DNA from: Intestinibaculum porci
GTDB lineage: Bacteria > Bacillota_I > Bacilli_A > Erysipelotrichales > Coprobacillaceae
Direction: 5' to 3'
Assembly (NCBI RefSeq): GCF_003925875.1
Contig: NZ_AP019309.1
Coordinates: 372,001-436,000 of the forward strand
DNA length: 64,000 nt
Shown in pieces: positions 9,878 to 18,475 of this stretch. The notes under the pieces are model-generated. The model was not told where the DNA came from. It did no database searches and saw nothing but the letters and a program-made list of their open reading frames with translations. Both the position numbers and the translations under genes were made by a program. The first letter of the stretch is position 1. Each line of letters begins with the position of its first letter.

Positions 9878-9937
9878 TTAAGTTAATTTTAAGAAAATTA
9901 TAAGAGAAATATAAGGGAATTTTAAAGAACGCTTAAG
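9878..9937 (+). promoter_or_regulatory. Six direct repeats of TAAG with exact 11-bp period
   Basis: TAAG (once TAAA) starts at 9879, 9890, 9901, 9912, 9923 and 9934, each within an A/T-rich context TTTTAAGAAA-like. One motif per helical turn on one face is typical of OmpR/PhoB-class response regulators (WalR and PhoP bind 11-bp-spaced repeats). The array lies about 40-95 bp upstream of the -35 box of the 10067 operon. The last copies overlap a terminator stem. Confidence 0.6.
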
Positions 9938-9957
9938 AACTTAAAAATTCCCTTTTT
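9913..9957 (+). terminator. Terminator after the glucosaminidase gene
   Basis: AAGGGAATTTTAA pairs with TTAAAAATTCCCTT (one bulge), followed by TTTTT. It shares bases with the TAAG repeat array. Confidence 0.75.
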
Positions 9958-9973
9958 ATGTGTCTTTTTCCTC

Positions 9974-10001
9974 TTGTAAAAAGAAAAAAAGATGATATAA
10001 A
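9974..10001 (+). promoter_or_regulatory. Promoter of the 10067 operon
   Basis: TTGTAA at 9974-9979, 16-bp spacer, TATAAA at 9996-10001, downstream of the TAAG array. Confidence 0.55.
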
Positions 10002-10066
10002 TTATTGAGAAAGTTTGAAAAACGATTATCCTATAAGGTGAGGATATGAAATGAAAGGAAGGGATC

Positions 10067-10594
10067 ATGATGAACAGAATCAGTTCTTACAAGTTTATCG
10101 GTAAGTTGACCTTACTGGTTTGTCTTCTCAATATTATTTTTATGTTTATGATGAGCTTTTCACTCTTGCCCTATAATGCGGCGACGCCGCTCATCAAGGC
10201 ATTAGCACAATATCCGTTTTTCCCATTTGTCTATGGTGCGATCTTTCTTTTAACGATATTTTTAGGCATCTTAAGTCTGCTTCGTTTTCGTCAGAATACC
10301 AAGAATAAGATGTTTTTGATTCATTTGATTTATGCCATTCTGATCATTGTTTTACTGATCCATGGCTTTGATTTAGTGCGCATGTGCACGTATCTGTTAA
10401 TTGGCAAAACCTCAGCGTTGCAGGTGATGGTCTCAGCTTATAACGATAATACCCTTTTATCGCATTTAATGAGTATGCTTTTTGGGTATTTAACTTGTGG
10501 TTACTTATCCTTAGGGATGGCTTTGATTTCTTTAGTCTTACAGCTGCAGATTGCTGGCAAGCTTTATTTCCCACGCAGTGAAGTAGGTGAGTAA
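10067..10594 (+). CDS. Small integral membrane protein, unknown function
   Basis: A 175-residue protein with four hydrophobic helices (about residues 12-32, 48-70, 80-105 and 125-160) and little else. I recognise no family. Its layout resembles the four-helix N-terminal part of the protein encoded next, whose ATG lies two bases after its stop, so the pair may have arisen from a shared module. AAAGGAAGGG precedes tandem ATGs. It is probably controlled with the next gene through the 11-bp repeat array upstream. Confidence 0.7.
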   Translation: MMNRISSYKFIGKLTLLVCLLNIIFMFMMSFSLLPYNAATPLIKALAQYPFFPFVYGAIFLLTIFLGILSLLRFRQNTKNKMFLIHLIYAILIIVLLIHGFDLVRMCTYLLIGKTSALQVMVSAYNDNTLLSHLMSMLFGYLTCGYLSLGMALISLVLQLQIAGKLYFPRSEVGE

Positions 10595-10595
10595 T

Positions 10596-12173
10596 ATGTG
10601 TGATAAAAAGAAATGTTCCCTGATCGGATTAACGATGGGGATCCTCATGAGTGTCATGGTGATTGTCTTCTTCTTGATGTACACCACTTTTACCTCATTA
10701 TTCTCATCTCTCGATCTTTCGCATATCTATGCGTATCAGATTACTCGTCTCAAGATGGTCAATATTTATGTCAACATCATTCGTTTCTGCTTTTATGCAG
10801 CTTTATTAGTCGCGGGCATATATGTCATCAAATCACTAACGATGTACCGCAAGAATCATCGCAAGATTTATTTAACCACAACAATTATTGGCTTAGTGAC
10901 ATTAACAAGTTTAATCTTATGTTTAAACTTTATGGTGACCCTGCATAACTTAGGCCTCTTTACCCATGACCTCAATACGCAGCAGATCTCTGAACTGCGC
11001 GTCAAATATGATTACATCGTCTCTTTAATTACTCAAAGCAGCGGCTTTGCGTCCCTGCTTTCCAGGGCCAATCTCTTTGTCATTTCGGGCCTTATTGGCT
11101 TTAGTAATTTAGCATTACATGCGATCTATTTACTAGAAAGCGCGCATCATGTCGTCTTAGAGTCTGATGACTTAAAGTTATCAATGACCCGCATTGAGAA
11201 ACTCTTAAAACAGGATGAAAAGATTAAGATCGATCGGCATACCTTTAAACCGGCTGCAACTTCTGAAGCGGATGCCAAAACCATTGAGTTTGCGTCTTTA
11301 AAGGATGTTCCGCATTACTATGAACCACGGCCAAGCTTTGCCTATCGCCAAGGTGCAGCGAGCCAGGCACCAGTGCGGGTGATGAAGAAAAGCGTTGTCG
11401 CGGTCATTGTCAGCATTGGCATTGTCTTATCCTGCATGGGCGGCTATGCAGCCTATGATAAATACTTCAATTATATTAACTTAGATCTGATCAGCGGCCT
11501 TACCTTCGCTTATGCCGGCGAAAGCGGCAGCGGCTATATTACCAACTTTACTACCAATATTGCTTATAATGATAATCCTGATGTGCAGGCTTTTATGAAG
11601 AGTGTTAAATATCATTATGATACGCGTCAGAACTTATCCAATGGTGATGAGATCACCGTGAGTGCGACTTACAACAAAGAATTAGCGAAGCGTCGTCGTA
11701 TCCATATCTTAAAAGACTCCAAAACCTATAAAGTATCAGGATTAGTTTATCGTTTTGCGGATGGTTCACATGTCACCAAAGCTATTCAAAAAGCCATTAA
11801 GAGTGATGCTAAAGAAGCCTTTGATAAAGCGTTTATCGGCCGTTATCATAACGCGTCTAGCTACTCTTATGACTTTGAATCTTTATGGTTTGCGAAAGGC
11901 AATAAAAAGAGTTTAGAAGGGGACTATGCGATTGGCGTCTTCCGCGTCACCTGCAGTTATAAAGCCTTCTACTTTATCCCGCGGACGATCTCTTATGATC
12001 TTTATACCTATGTGGGCGGGGTGAATTCCAATTACATGCGTGTTAAATCTTCGGTTAATTACCGAACACCGGAAAATCGGATCTATTCAGCTGGCAATGT
12101 TTTTGATGAAGATACGGTCAAAACCAAGCTGCAGAAATATTTCCCTGATACCACATTATCTAAAATTGCTTAG
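10596..12173 (+). CDS. Membrane protein with TcaA/YvbJ-like extracellular domains
   Basis: A 525-residue protein. Residues 10-190 carry four membrane helices, followed by a soluble stretch and then a further helix near 265-285 (VVAVIVSIGIVLSCMGGYAAYDKYF). The rest is outside the cell. The outer part has ISGLTFAYAGESGSGY and NLSNGDEITVSATYNKELAK with SKTYKVSGL, a pattern shared by the repeated domains of TcaA/YvbJ-type envelope proteins. The start ATG at 10596 (behind GTAGGTGAG) nearly abuts the previous stop. An envelope stress or glycopeptide-related role is possible by analogy with TcaA only. Confidence 0.7.
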   Translation: MCDKKKCSLIGLTMGILMSVMVIVFFLMYTTFTSLFSSLDLSHIYAYQITRLKMVNIYVNIIRFCFYAALLVAGIYVIKSLTMYRKNHRKIYLTTTIIGLVTLTSLILCLNFMVTLHNLGLFTHDLNTQQISELRVKYDYIVSLITQSSGFASLLSRANLFVISGLIGFSNLALHAIYLLESAHHVVLESDDLKLSMTRIEKLLKQDEKIKIDRHTFKPAATSEADAKTIEFASLKDVPHYYEPRPSFAYRQGAASQAPVRVMKKSVVAVIVSIGIVLSCMGGYAAYDKYFNYINLDLISGLTFAYAGESGSGYITNFTTNIAYNDNPDVQAFMKSVKYHYDTRQNLSNGDEITVSATYNKELAKRRRIHILKDSKTYKVSGLVYRFADGSHVTKAIQKAIKSDAKEAFDKAFIGRYHNASSYSYDFESLWFAKGNKKSLEGDYAIGVFRVTCSYKAFYFIPRTISYDLYTYVGGVNSNYMRVKSSVNYRTPENRIYSAGNVFDEDTVKTKLQKYFPDTTLSKIA

Positions 12174-12197
12174 GACCTTTTTGAAAAAGGTCCTTTT
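12172..12197 (+). terminator. Terminator after the TcaA-like gene
   Basis: AGGACCTTTTT/AAAAAGGTCCT stem followed by TTTT, overlapping the stop codon. Confidence 0.85.
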
Positions 12198-12260
12198 CCT
12201 GTTGAGCGTGGCGGTTGTTTGTTTTAAACTAAAGGTAAATAAAGACAAAGGAGTCATACA

Positions 12261-14222
12261 ATGAGTACAATTGATACAAAAAGTATTAATACGATCAGAG
12301 CGTTAAGCGCTGATATGATCGAAAAAGCGAAATCCGGACATCCCGGTACCCCATTAGGAGCAGCCCCAACGGCTTATGCCTTATGGGATCGCCTCTTACA
12401 TACCACCCCTTTAGATTCTAAGTGGGTGAATCGTGATCGCTTTATTCTCTCAGCCGGTCATGCGTCTGCTTTACTTTACAGTTTATTACATATTTATGGT
12501 TATGATGTGTCCATGGATGATCTGAAACAGTTTAGACAGTTACATTCTAAAACGCCTGGTCATCCAGAATATGGCCACACTGATGGCGTTGAAGCGACGA
12601 CTGGTCCACTTGGAACCGGTCTTGGCATGGCCGTTGGGATGGCCATGGCGCAGGCCCATTTAGCGGCTATCTTCAATAAAGAAGGCTATCCTTTATTTGA
12701 TCATCATGTTTATGCTTTATGCGGTGATGGCTGTCTGATGGAAGGCATTTCCAGTGAAGTGCTTTCTTTAGCTGGCAACTTAAAGTTAGATAAGTTAGTC
12801 ATCTTATATGACAACAACCATATTTCGATTGAAGGCAATACCAAGATTACCTTCACGGAAGATGTCCCAGCGAAGATGGCAGCTTTAGGCTTTAGAGTCA
12901 TCAAAGTTGCTCAGGGCGATGATTTTGATGCCGTCTTAGCCGCTTTAGAAGAAGCGCAGACACCATGTGATCGGCCAACCTTTGTGGAAATCAAAACCGA
13001 AATCGGTGCCCATTCTCCTAAAGAAGGCAGCGAAGCAAGCCATGGGGCACCGCTTGGCGAAGACAATGTCCGTGCGTTAAAAGAAAACTTAGGGTTCAAT
13101 CCTGATGATCATTTCTTCTGCGATCAGGATGTTTATGATCATGCCAAAGCGCGTAATGAAAGAGAAAAAGCCTATTATGATAAATGGCAAAACATGTTTA
13201 ATGATTATATGCAGGCCTATCCAGCAATGAAAGCTTTATGGGATCAGTACTTCCAGCCTGATTTTAAAGCCTATTTCAATGATGATTACTATACCATTAC
13301 CCATGATCAGCCAGTTGCCACCCGCAATATTTCCGGCGAAGTATTAAACGGCTTAGCCAAAGCTTATCCATCTATCTGGGGCGGCAGTGCTGACTTAGGT
13401 TCATCAGTCAAATCTTATTTAAACGGAGAAGAAGATTTTGACAGCACCCACTATGAAGGACGTAATATTCATTACGGTGTACGAGAAAACGGTATGGCGG
13501 CGATCGCAAACGGGATCACGCTTTACGGCGGCAGCCGCACCTATGTGTCAACGTTCTTTACCTTCTCTGATTTCTTAAAACCAATTGCCCGGATGTCCGC
13601 TTTAATGCGTATTCCAACATTATATATCTTCTCCCATGATTCGATTGGTGTCGGTGAAGATGGCCCAACTCATCAGCCGGTCGAACAGTTGACAATGTTA
13701 AGAAGTATTCCGCATTTCGATGTTTGGCGTCCATGTGATGAAATGGAAACCAAAGTTGCTTATGAAGCAGCTTTTACTCAGGATGATCATCCAACGGCGA
13801 TCATCTTATCCCGTCAGAATTTAGCCTTAGTAGCTGGCAGTCAAGAAGCCGCTAAAGGTGGTTATATCTTAAAAGACTGTGAAGGCACACCTGATGTCAT
13901 TGTCATGGCGAGCGGATCAGAGGTTTCTCTGGCGGTGGCCGCTGCCAGCGAGGCAAAAGTGAAAGTGCGCGTCGTTTCGATGCCATCAATTGATGTCTTT
14001 AAACGTCAAAGCAAAGACTATATCACTTCAGTTTTACCAGATGAAGTGGAAAACCGCATCGCGGTCGAAGCCGGTTCACGAATGTCCTGGGGTGAATTTG
14101 TCGGTTATAAAGGACAATACTTAACCGTTGATGACTTTGGGACATCCGCTCCCGCTGATGAAGTCTTCAAAGAAAAAGGCTTTACGGTTGAACACTTAAA
14201 AGAAATGATTGAAAACTTCTAA
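12261..14222 (+). CDS. tkt: Transketolase
   Basis: A 653-residue thiamine-diphosphate enzyme of the pentose phosphate pathway that moves two-carbon units between sugar phosphates. ADMIEKAKSGHPGTPLGAAP opens the PP domain. GDGCLMEGISSEVLSLAGNLKLDKLVILYDNN is the thiamine-diphosphate/Mg motif. Other family blocks are HYGVRENGMAAIANGI and FSHDSIGVGEDGPTHQPVEQL. Length and all motifs are complete. AAAGGAG lies 8 bases before the ATG. It is a single gene between two terminators, convergent with the purine nucleoside phosphorylase gene. Confidence 0.97.
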   Translation: MSTIDTKSINTIRALSADMIEKAKSGHPGTPLGAAPTAYALWDRLLHTTPLDSKWVNRDRFILSAGHASALLYSLLHIYGYDVSMDDLKQFRQLHSKTPGHPEYGHTDGVEATTGPLGTGLGMAVGMAMAQAHLAAIFNKEGYPLFDHHVYALCGDGCLMEGISSEVLSLAGNLKLDKLVILYDNNHISIEGNTKITFTEDVPAKMAALGFRVIKVAQGDDFDAVLAALEEAQTPCDRPTFVEIKTEIGAHSPKEGSEASHGAPLGEDNVRALKENLGFNPDDHFFCDQDVYDHAKARNEREKAYYDKWQNMFNDYMQAYPAMKALWDQYFQPDFKAYFNDDYYTITHDQPVATRNISGEVLNGLAKAYPSIWGGSADLGSSVKSYLNGEEDFDSTHYEGRNIHYGVRENGMAAIANGITLYGGSRTYVSTFFTFSDFLKPIARMSALMRIPTLYIFSHDSIGVGEDGPTHQPVEQLTMLRSIPHFDVWRPCDEMETKVAYEAAFTQDDHPTAIILSRQNLALVAGSQEAAKGGYILKDCEGTPDVIVMASGSEVSLAVAAASEAKVKVRVVSMPSIDVFKRQSKDYITSVLPDEVENRIAVEAGSRMSWGEFVGYKGQYLTVDDFGTSAPADEVFKEKGFTVEHLKEMIENF

Positions 14223-14226
14223 GAGA

Positions 14227-14252
14227 AAAGGCATCGCGCAAGCGATGCCTTT
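14227..14252. terminator. Bidirectional terminator between tkt and the PNP gene
   Basis: Perfect 11-pair stem AAAGGCATCGC/GCGATGCCTTT with a GCAA tetraloop. Confidence 0.88.
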
Positions 14253-15066
14253 ACAGCGTGATGAGAATCTGATGGATCAGGGTCACGAGTTTTTGCGAAG
14301 CCTGTGAAGCGGCTTCCTGCACTTCCTGATGAGATAACTTTGATGCAGATAAGCCAGCTGCTTTATTGGTGATCAGGGAAATGCCTAAAACCGGCAGACT
14401 GCTGTGTCTGGCCACAATGGCTTCAGGAACGGTGGACATCCCGACGCTTGTCGCGCCTAAGGTTTTTAACGCCCGAATTTCTGCGGGGGTTTCAAAGCGT
14501 GGCCCAGGGAAAAAGGCATAAATGGATGGCTTAATAGGAATGCCGGTAGCTTGACTGGCAGCGAGGGCTTTTTCGATCAGTGCAGGGGTATAAATTTCTG
14601 ACATATCTTTAAAACGGGGACCAAATTCATCTAAGTTAAGACCACGTAATGGCGAGGGACAAAAGAAACTCAAGTGATCGGTGAGATAGGCAATATCACC
14701 AGGACTTAAAGAGTCATCAATGCCGCCGCAGGCGTTGGTAAGAATCAGCTGTTTGACTTTTAATAAGGCGAGCACGCGAATCGGGAAGGTGACTTCCTTC
14801 ATATCATAGCCTTCATAATAATGAACGCGTCCTTTCATGGCGAGAATCGTTTTGTCTCCTAACGTGCCAAGATACATTTTCCCTTCATGCCCTTCGATGG
14901 TGGAAGTAGGGAAATGTGGAATCTCATGGTAATCGAGGATTACCGGATCTTCGATCAGATCCGCTAAAGGGCCTAAGCCGGAACCTAACACAATGGCTGT
15001 GTCTATGGGTTTAGGAAAACGTTTTTGAATGAAGCGGGTCGCTTCATGAATAGCATCGCTATACAA
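14251..15066 (-). CDS. punA: Purine nucleoside phosphorylase (trimeric type)
   Basis: A 271-residue enzyme that phosphorolyses guanosine and inosine to base plus ribose-1-phosphate for purine salvage. Family blocks are TAIVLGSGLGPLAD (phosphate loop), GRVHYYEGYDM, LTNACGGIDDSL, FFPGPRFETPAEIRALK, GATSVGMSTVPEAIVARH and SLITNKAAG. The start is a TTG at 15066: AAGGAG lies eight bases before it and the length then matches the family. The upstream in-frame extension to 15225 would cross its own promoter. An extended -10 (TGCTATACT) lies upstream. It is divergent from the HD-domain gene with a short shared promoter region. Confidence 0.95.
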   Translation of the reverse strand: MYSDAIHEATRFIQKRFPKPIDTAIVLGSGLGPLADLIEDPVILDYHEIPHFPTSTIEGHEGKMYLGTLGDKTILAMKGRVHYYEGYDMKEVTFPIRVLALLKVKQLILTNACGGIDDSLSPGDIAYLTDHLSFFCPSPLRGLNLDEFGPRFKDMSEIYTPALIEKALAASQATGIPIKPSIYAFFPGPRFETPAEIRALKTLGATSVGMSTVPEAIVARHSSLPVLGISLITNKAAGLSASKLSHQEVQEAASQASQKLVTLIHQILITL

Positions 15067-15106
15067 AATAATCACTCCTTGTCCTTTTCTTAAAGTATAG
15101 CATGAT

Positions 15107-15135
15107 TTGGCATCAACTTGAAAATTTGATAAAAT
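15107..15135 (+). promoter_or_regulatory. Promoter of the HD-domain gene
   Basis: TTGGCA at 15107-15112, 17-bp spacer, TAAAAT at 15130-15135. The start site near 15142 lies downstream of the ATG at 15137, so that ATG cannot be used. Confidence 0.65.
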
Positions 15136-15157
15136 AATGAAAAAAGGTGGTGGTAAG

Positions 15158-16402
15158 ATGAATAAACAATCATTTCGCTTAGAAGCGGTGCGGTTATTTG
15201 AAAGCAAAGTCTTTCGTGATGCCATTCACGGTTATATTCATGTCGAATATTTACCAATCTGGTCCCTTATTAATACGTCGGCCATGCAGCGCTTACGTCG
15301 CATTAAGCAGTTAGGGGGCACGTATATGGTCTTCCAGTCGGCTGAACATTCTCGTTTTACCCATTCCCTGGGTGTTTATGAAGTGGTTTGTAAGATCCTT
15401 TCCTTAGAACAGGTGCGTGATCATCTCAGTGATTATGAAAAGTTATGTGTCATGTGTGCGGGCTTATTACACGATGTCGGCCATGGTCCTTTCTCTCATT
15501 CTTTTGAAAGTATTGGCGGGAATCATGAAGAGATGAGTATTCGGATCATTAAAGAAGATCCGCAGATTGTCTCGATCCTTTCGCAGATCGATCCAGAGAT
15601 GCCCGCTGATGTGGCGGCGATCATTGAAAAGAAAGCCAAACCGTTGCTCGTGTCGATGGTCTCTTCACAGTTAGATGCCGATCGCATGGATTATTTGTTA
15701 CGGGATTCCTATTCCTGCGGCGTAACGTATGGAGAATTTGATATGTCTCGTATTCTTCGGACCTTACGTATTCAGGATGATCGCATTGTCTTTAAAGCCT
15801 CAGGTGTGCAGGCAATTGAAGATTACATCTTAGCCCGCTATCACATGTACTGGCAGGTTTACTATCATCCGACCATTCGCGCTTACGAACATTTATTACA
15901 GGCAATTATGCGCCGTTTTATTGATTTATATCAGGACGGTTATCACTTCCAGAGTGATATCAGCGATCTGATTCCAGTGATCACGCAAAAGTGCACCGTA
16001 GAAGAATATGAGCGATTAGATGAAAGTATCATGATGTATCACTTCAGTTGTTTTATGCGTGAGAAAGATCCTATTTTGAGTGATTTATCAGAGCGTTTCC
16101 TCAATCGCCACTTATTCAAATATAAATCACTCACATCCCCGGAAGCTTATCATCATATCGAAGCGATTTCTGACGCCCAGGGTTTTGATCATCGCTATTA
16201 TGTCACCAGTGATTTTGCGAAGAATGTGCCTTATCGGCACTATGAGATTTCCGATCATTCGGCAGAAATTGAAATCTTAGATGATGATGGTCAGGTCGTC
16301 TCACTGCCGGAGCGATCAGAGATCGTATCCGCGATTATTCATGCGAAAGCTAAAGAAGATGCGAAAGTCTTCTTTGTGAAAGAAATTAAGAATCTTGTGT
16401 AG
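15158..16402 (+). CDS. HD-domain phosphohydrolase, dGTPase-like
   Basis: A 414-residue HD-superfamily protein. It contains RDAIHGYIHVEY near the N terminus, HSRFTHSLGVYEV, LLHDVGHGPFSHSFE (the HD motif) and SSQLDADRMDYLLRDSY, the metal-binding pattern of dGTP triphosphohydrolase-like enzymes (COG1078, the B. subtilis YwfO type). YwfO-like enzymes hydrolyse deoxynucleoside triphosphates, but the substrate here is not settled. The start at 15158 follows AAAGGTGGTGG. It forms an operon with the YwiB-like and cardiolipin synthase genes (11-base gap, then ATGA overlap). Confidence 0.9.
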   Translation: MNKQSFRLEAVRLFESKVFRDAIHGYIHVEYLPIWSLINTSAMQRLRRIKQLGGTYMVFQSAEHSRFTHSLGVYEVVCKILSLEQVRDHLSDYEKLCVMCAGLLHDVGHGPFSHSFESIGGNHEEMSIRIIKEDPQIVSILSQIDPEMPADVAAIIEKKAKPLLVSMVSSQLDADRMDYLLRDSYSCGVTYGEFDMSRILRTLRIQDDRIVFKASGVQAIEDYILARYHMYWQVYYHPTIRAYEHLLQAIMRRFIDLYQDGYHFQSDISDLIPVITQKCTVEEYERLDESIMMYHFSCFMREKDPILSDLSERFLNRHLFKYKSLTSPEAYHHIEAISDAQGFDHRYYVTSDFAKNVPYRHYEISDHSAEIEILDDDGQVVSLPERSEIVSAIIHAKAKEDAKVFFVKEIKNLV

Positions 16403-16413
16403 AGGAGGCACTT

Positions 16414-16800
16414 ATGAGAAAGAAAATTTATTATAAAGCCGTCTTTGACTATGGCAGTCATAAGGAGTCTTTAACTTATGAAGAATTAGGGGACTACAGT
16501 TTTGAAAATAACTTTCATGTGGTCCGCTTTACGACCAAAGATGGGGCTATGCGTTTACAGTATAATGAAGAAGAAGTGATTCTGCATCATGATGCTTCGC
16601 ATCTTCTGTTTTCCATTGTCCAGGAGATTGATAATGACTATTCAAGCGCCCATGGCATGATTCCTTTACGCACCAAGGTGGAAAAATTAAGCGGGGATGA
16701 TCAGACATTGAAGTTTATTTATTGTTTATATCAGGGCGAGATGCTGGTCTCTCATGTGTATATCATGATGCGCATGAGTGATTTGAGTGAAGATGCATGA
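16414..16800 (+). CDS. DUF1934 (YwiB-like) calycin-fold protein
   Basis: A 128-residue cytosolic protein resembling B. subtilis YwiB. It is an all-beta barrel, seen as alternating hydrophobic and charged strands (FHVVRFTTKDGAMRLQYNEEEVILHH), ending with LVSHVYIMMRMSDL. The function of the family is unknown. AGAGGAGG precedes the ATG. Its stop overlaps the start of the cardiolipin synthase gene (ATGA). In some Bacillota YwiB neighbours argS/rpoE; here it is about 14 kb from that pair. Confidence 0.8.
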   Translation: MRKKIYYKAVFDYGSHKESLTYEELGDYSFENNFHVVRFTTKDGAMRLQYNEEEVILHHDASHLLFSIVQEIDNDYSSAHGMIPLRTKVEKLSGDDQTLKFIYCLYQGEMLVSHVYIMMRMSDLSEDA

Positions 16801-18320
16801 AAAAGCTATTAAAAATCTTTTTAAGTAAGTTCTTTGCCTATGCGTCCCTGATTGCCCTGCAGGCTGTTTACTTAGCCTTTCTGATGATGCGTTTTATTGA
16901 CTACAATAATATCGTTCATTGGGTCTGTGTCCTCTTTTCCTATATTGTCGTCATTTATCTTGTTTCCAAAGAAGAGAATACCAACTATAAGATCGCCTGG
17001 ATTATCGCTTTATTAATCTTCCCGGAAATTGGCGGGGTCTTCTACTTGCTGATAGGCAATAAAAGACCATCACTCTGGTTAAAACGGAAGTTAACGCCAG
17101 CGATTGAAAAGATGCAGGATAATATGTATCAGGATCCTGAGATCACTAAGCGTATTATTAATAAGAAAGCGATCTCCATGGACTACCTCATTCATCAGCA
17201 TTTCCCTATTTATAATCAGACCGATGCCAAATATTATGAATTAAGTGATTATTCTTATCATGATATGTTAAAGGATTTAAAAAATGCTAAACATTTCATC
17301 TTTATGGAATACTTTATTGTGGCTAAAGGGATGATGTTTGAAACGATTATTGAAATCCTTAGTCAGAAAGTAAAAGAAGGCGTTGATGTCCGTTTCATCT
17401 ATGATGATTTTGGTTCCGTTTCAACGATTCCTTTCCGCTTTAAACAAAAAATGGAAGATTTAGGTATCAAAACCGTTGCCTTTAACCGTTTTATTCCATT
17501 ATTTTCCGTTTCCCAGAACCATCGTGATCACCGCAAGATCTGTGTCATTGATGGTTATATCGGCTATTCCGGCGGCTTTAACTTAGCGGATGAATATATT
17601 AATGCAAAGATGCGTTTTGGTCACTGGAAAGATACGGGCATCCGTTTAGAAGGGGAAGCGGTCTGGTCCTTAACGACAATGTTCCTCTCGAACTTTTATC
17701 CTTATCATAAAGAGATGAGTCATGAAGATATTAATGCCTTTAAACCGCATGTCTATCATCCGGAACCCTTTCAGGGTCAGGGATATGTTTTACCTTATGG
17801 CGATGAACCATTAGATAATGAAACCGTTGGAGAAGATGTTTATCTCAATCTGATTACTCATGCATCAAAGTCTATTGATATTATGACCCCATATTTCATT
17901 ATCGATGATACAATGTTAAAAGCATTGACATTAGCCGCTAAAAGCGGTGTGAAAGTTCGCTTATTTACGCCACATGTACCTGATAAAAGAGCGGTTTTCA
18001 GAGTGACGCGTTCCTATTATTACTCGCTAATTGACAGCGGCATTGAGGTTTATGAATACCTGCCGGGTTTCCTGCATGCGAAAGTTATGCTCATTGATGG
18101 GAAGATTGCGACAGTTGGAACCATTAACTTTGATTATCGTTCTCTTTATCTTCATTTTGAATGTAATGTCCTTTTATACCAGGCGCCTTGTATTAAAAAT
18201 ATCCAGGCTGATTTCAACCGTATGTATCAGATCTCCAAACGGATGAATAAAGAAGAAACCTGGCATTATAAAGTGGGGGTTATTGAAGCGTTCTTACGCT
18301 TAGCAGCCCCGCTCCTCTAG
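16797..18320 (+). CDS. cls: Cardiolipin synthase
   Basis: A 507-residue membrane enzyme that condenses two phosphatidylglycerols to cardiolipin and glycerol. Two N-terminal helices (about residues 10-75) form the PLDc_N anchor. The first HKD motif is H245-x-K247-x4-D252 (HRKICVIDG) and the second H427-x-K429-x4-D434 (HAKVMLIDG), followed by GTINFDYRSL. Both catalytic motifs are intact. It overlaps the previous stop by ATGA and is the last gene of the HD-YwiB-cls operon, ending at a strong terminator. Confidence 0.95.
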   Translation: MKKLLKIFLSKFFAYASLIALQAVYLAFLMMRFIDYNNIVHWVCVLFSYIVVIYLVSKEENTNYKIAWIIALLIFPEIGGVFYLLIGNKRPSLWLKRKLTPAIEKMQDNMYQDPEITKRIINKKAISMDYLIHQHFPIYNQTDAKYYELSDYSYHDMLKDLKNAKHFIFMEYFIVAKGMMFETIIEILSQKVKEGVDVRFIYDDFGSVSTIPFRFKQKMEDLGIKTVAFNRFIPLFSVSQNHRDHRKICVIDGYIGYSGGFNLADEYINAKMRFGHWKDTGIRLEGEAVWSLTTMFLSNFYPYHKEMSHEDINAFKPHVYHPEPFQGQGYVLPYGDEPLDNETVGEDVYLNLITHASKSIDIMTPYFIIDDTMLKALTLAAKSGVKVRLFTPHVPDKRAVFRVTRSYYYSLIDSGIEVYEYLPGFLHAKVMLIDGKIATVGTINFDYRSLYLHFECNVLLYQAPCIKNIQADFNRMYQISKRMNKEETWHYKVGVIEAFLRLAAPLL

Positions 18321-18341
18321 CACACTTTTGTGTGCTTTTTT
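18319..18341 (+). terminator. Terminator of the HD-YwiB-cls operon
   Basis: Seven-pair stem AGCACAC/GTGTGCT with TTTT loop, followed by TTTTTT. Confidence 0.88.
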
Positions 18342-18370
18342 CCGTTCACGTCCGTTTTTGACCGTTTACG
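18341..18370 (+). promoter_or_regulatory. Three 10-bp direct repeats resembling LytTR binding sites
   Basis: TCCGTTCACG (18341), TCCGTTTTTG (18351) and ACCGTTTACG (18361) sit head to tail. The first and third match the LytTR-domain site pattern [TA][AC][CA]GTTN[AG][TC] completely; the middle one breaks it. The two good copies are 20 bp apart, about two helical turns and close to the 21-22 bp seen for LytTR regulators. They end ten bases before a -35 box, an activator position. A LytTR gene lies 0.9 kb downstream. Confidence 0.6.
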
Positions 18371-18379
18371 AAAAAAAGA

Positions 18380-18408
18380 TTGAATAAATTACTTTGTGAA
18401 ATTATAAT
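18380..18408 (+). promoter_or_regulatory. Strong promoter before the 13-codon ORF
   Basis: TTGAAT at 18380-18385, 17-bp spacer, perfect TATAAT at 18403-18408. The start is expected near 18415, followed by GAGGAGCG. Confidence 0.75.
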
Positions 18409-18433
18409 TTTATTTAGAAAGAGGAGCGATATT

Positions 18434-18475
18434 ATGTCATGGTATCTTAAAAATATTTTTTTTCAAATAAGATAG
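18434..18475 (+). CDS. Candidate 13-residue peptide ORF
   Basis: ATG to TAG encodes MSWYLKNIFFQIR, a short hydrophobic, net-positive peptide. Its support is context: a consensus promoter, LytTR-like repeats upstream, and a good ribosome site (AGGAGCG at 18422-18428, 5 bases before the ATG). The sequence CGCTCCT at 18495-18501 is fully complementary to that ribosome site, so the mRNA could fold back on itself. It might be a signal, toxin or leader peptide, or only a leader-region ORF. No homologue is recognised. Coding is unproven. Confidence 0.4.
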   Translation: MSWYLKNIFFQIR

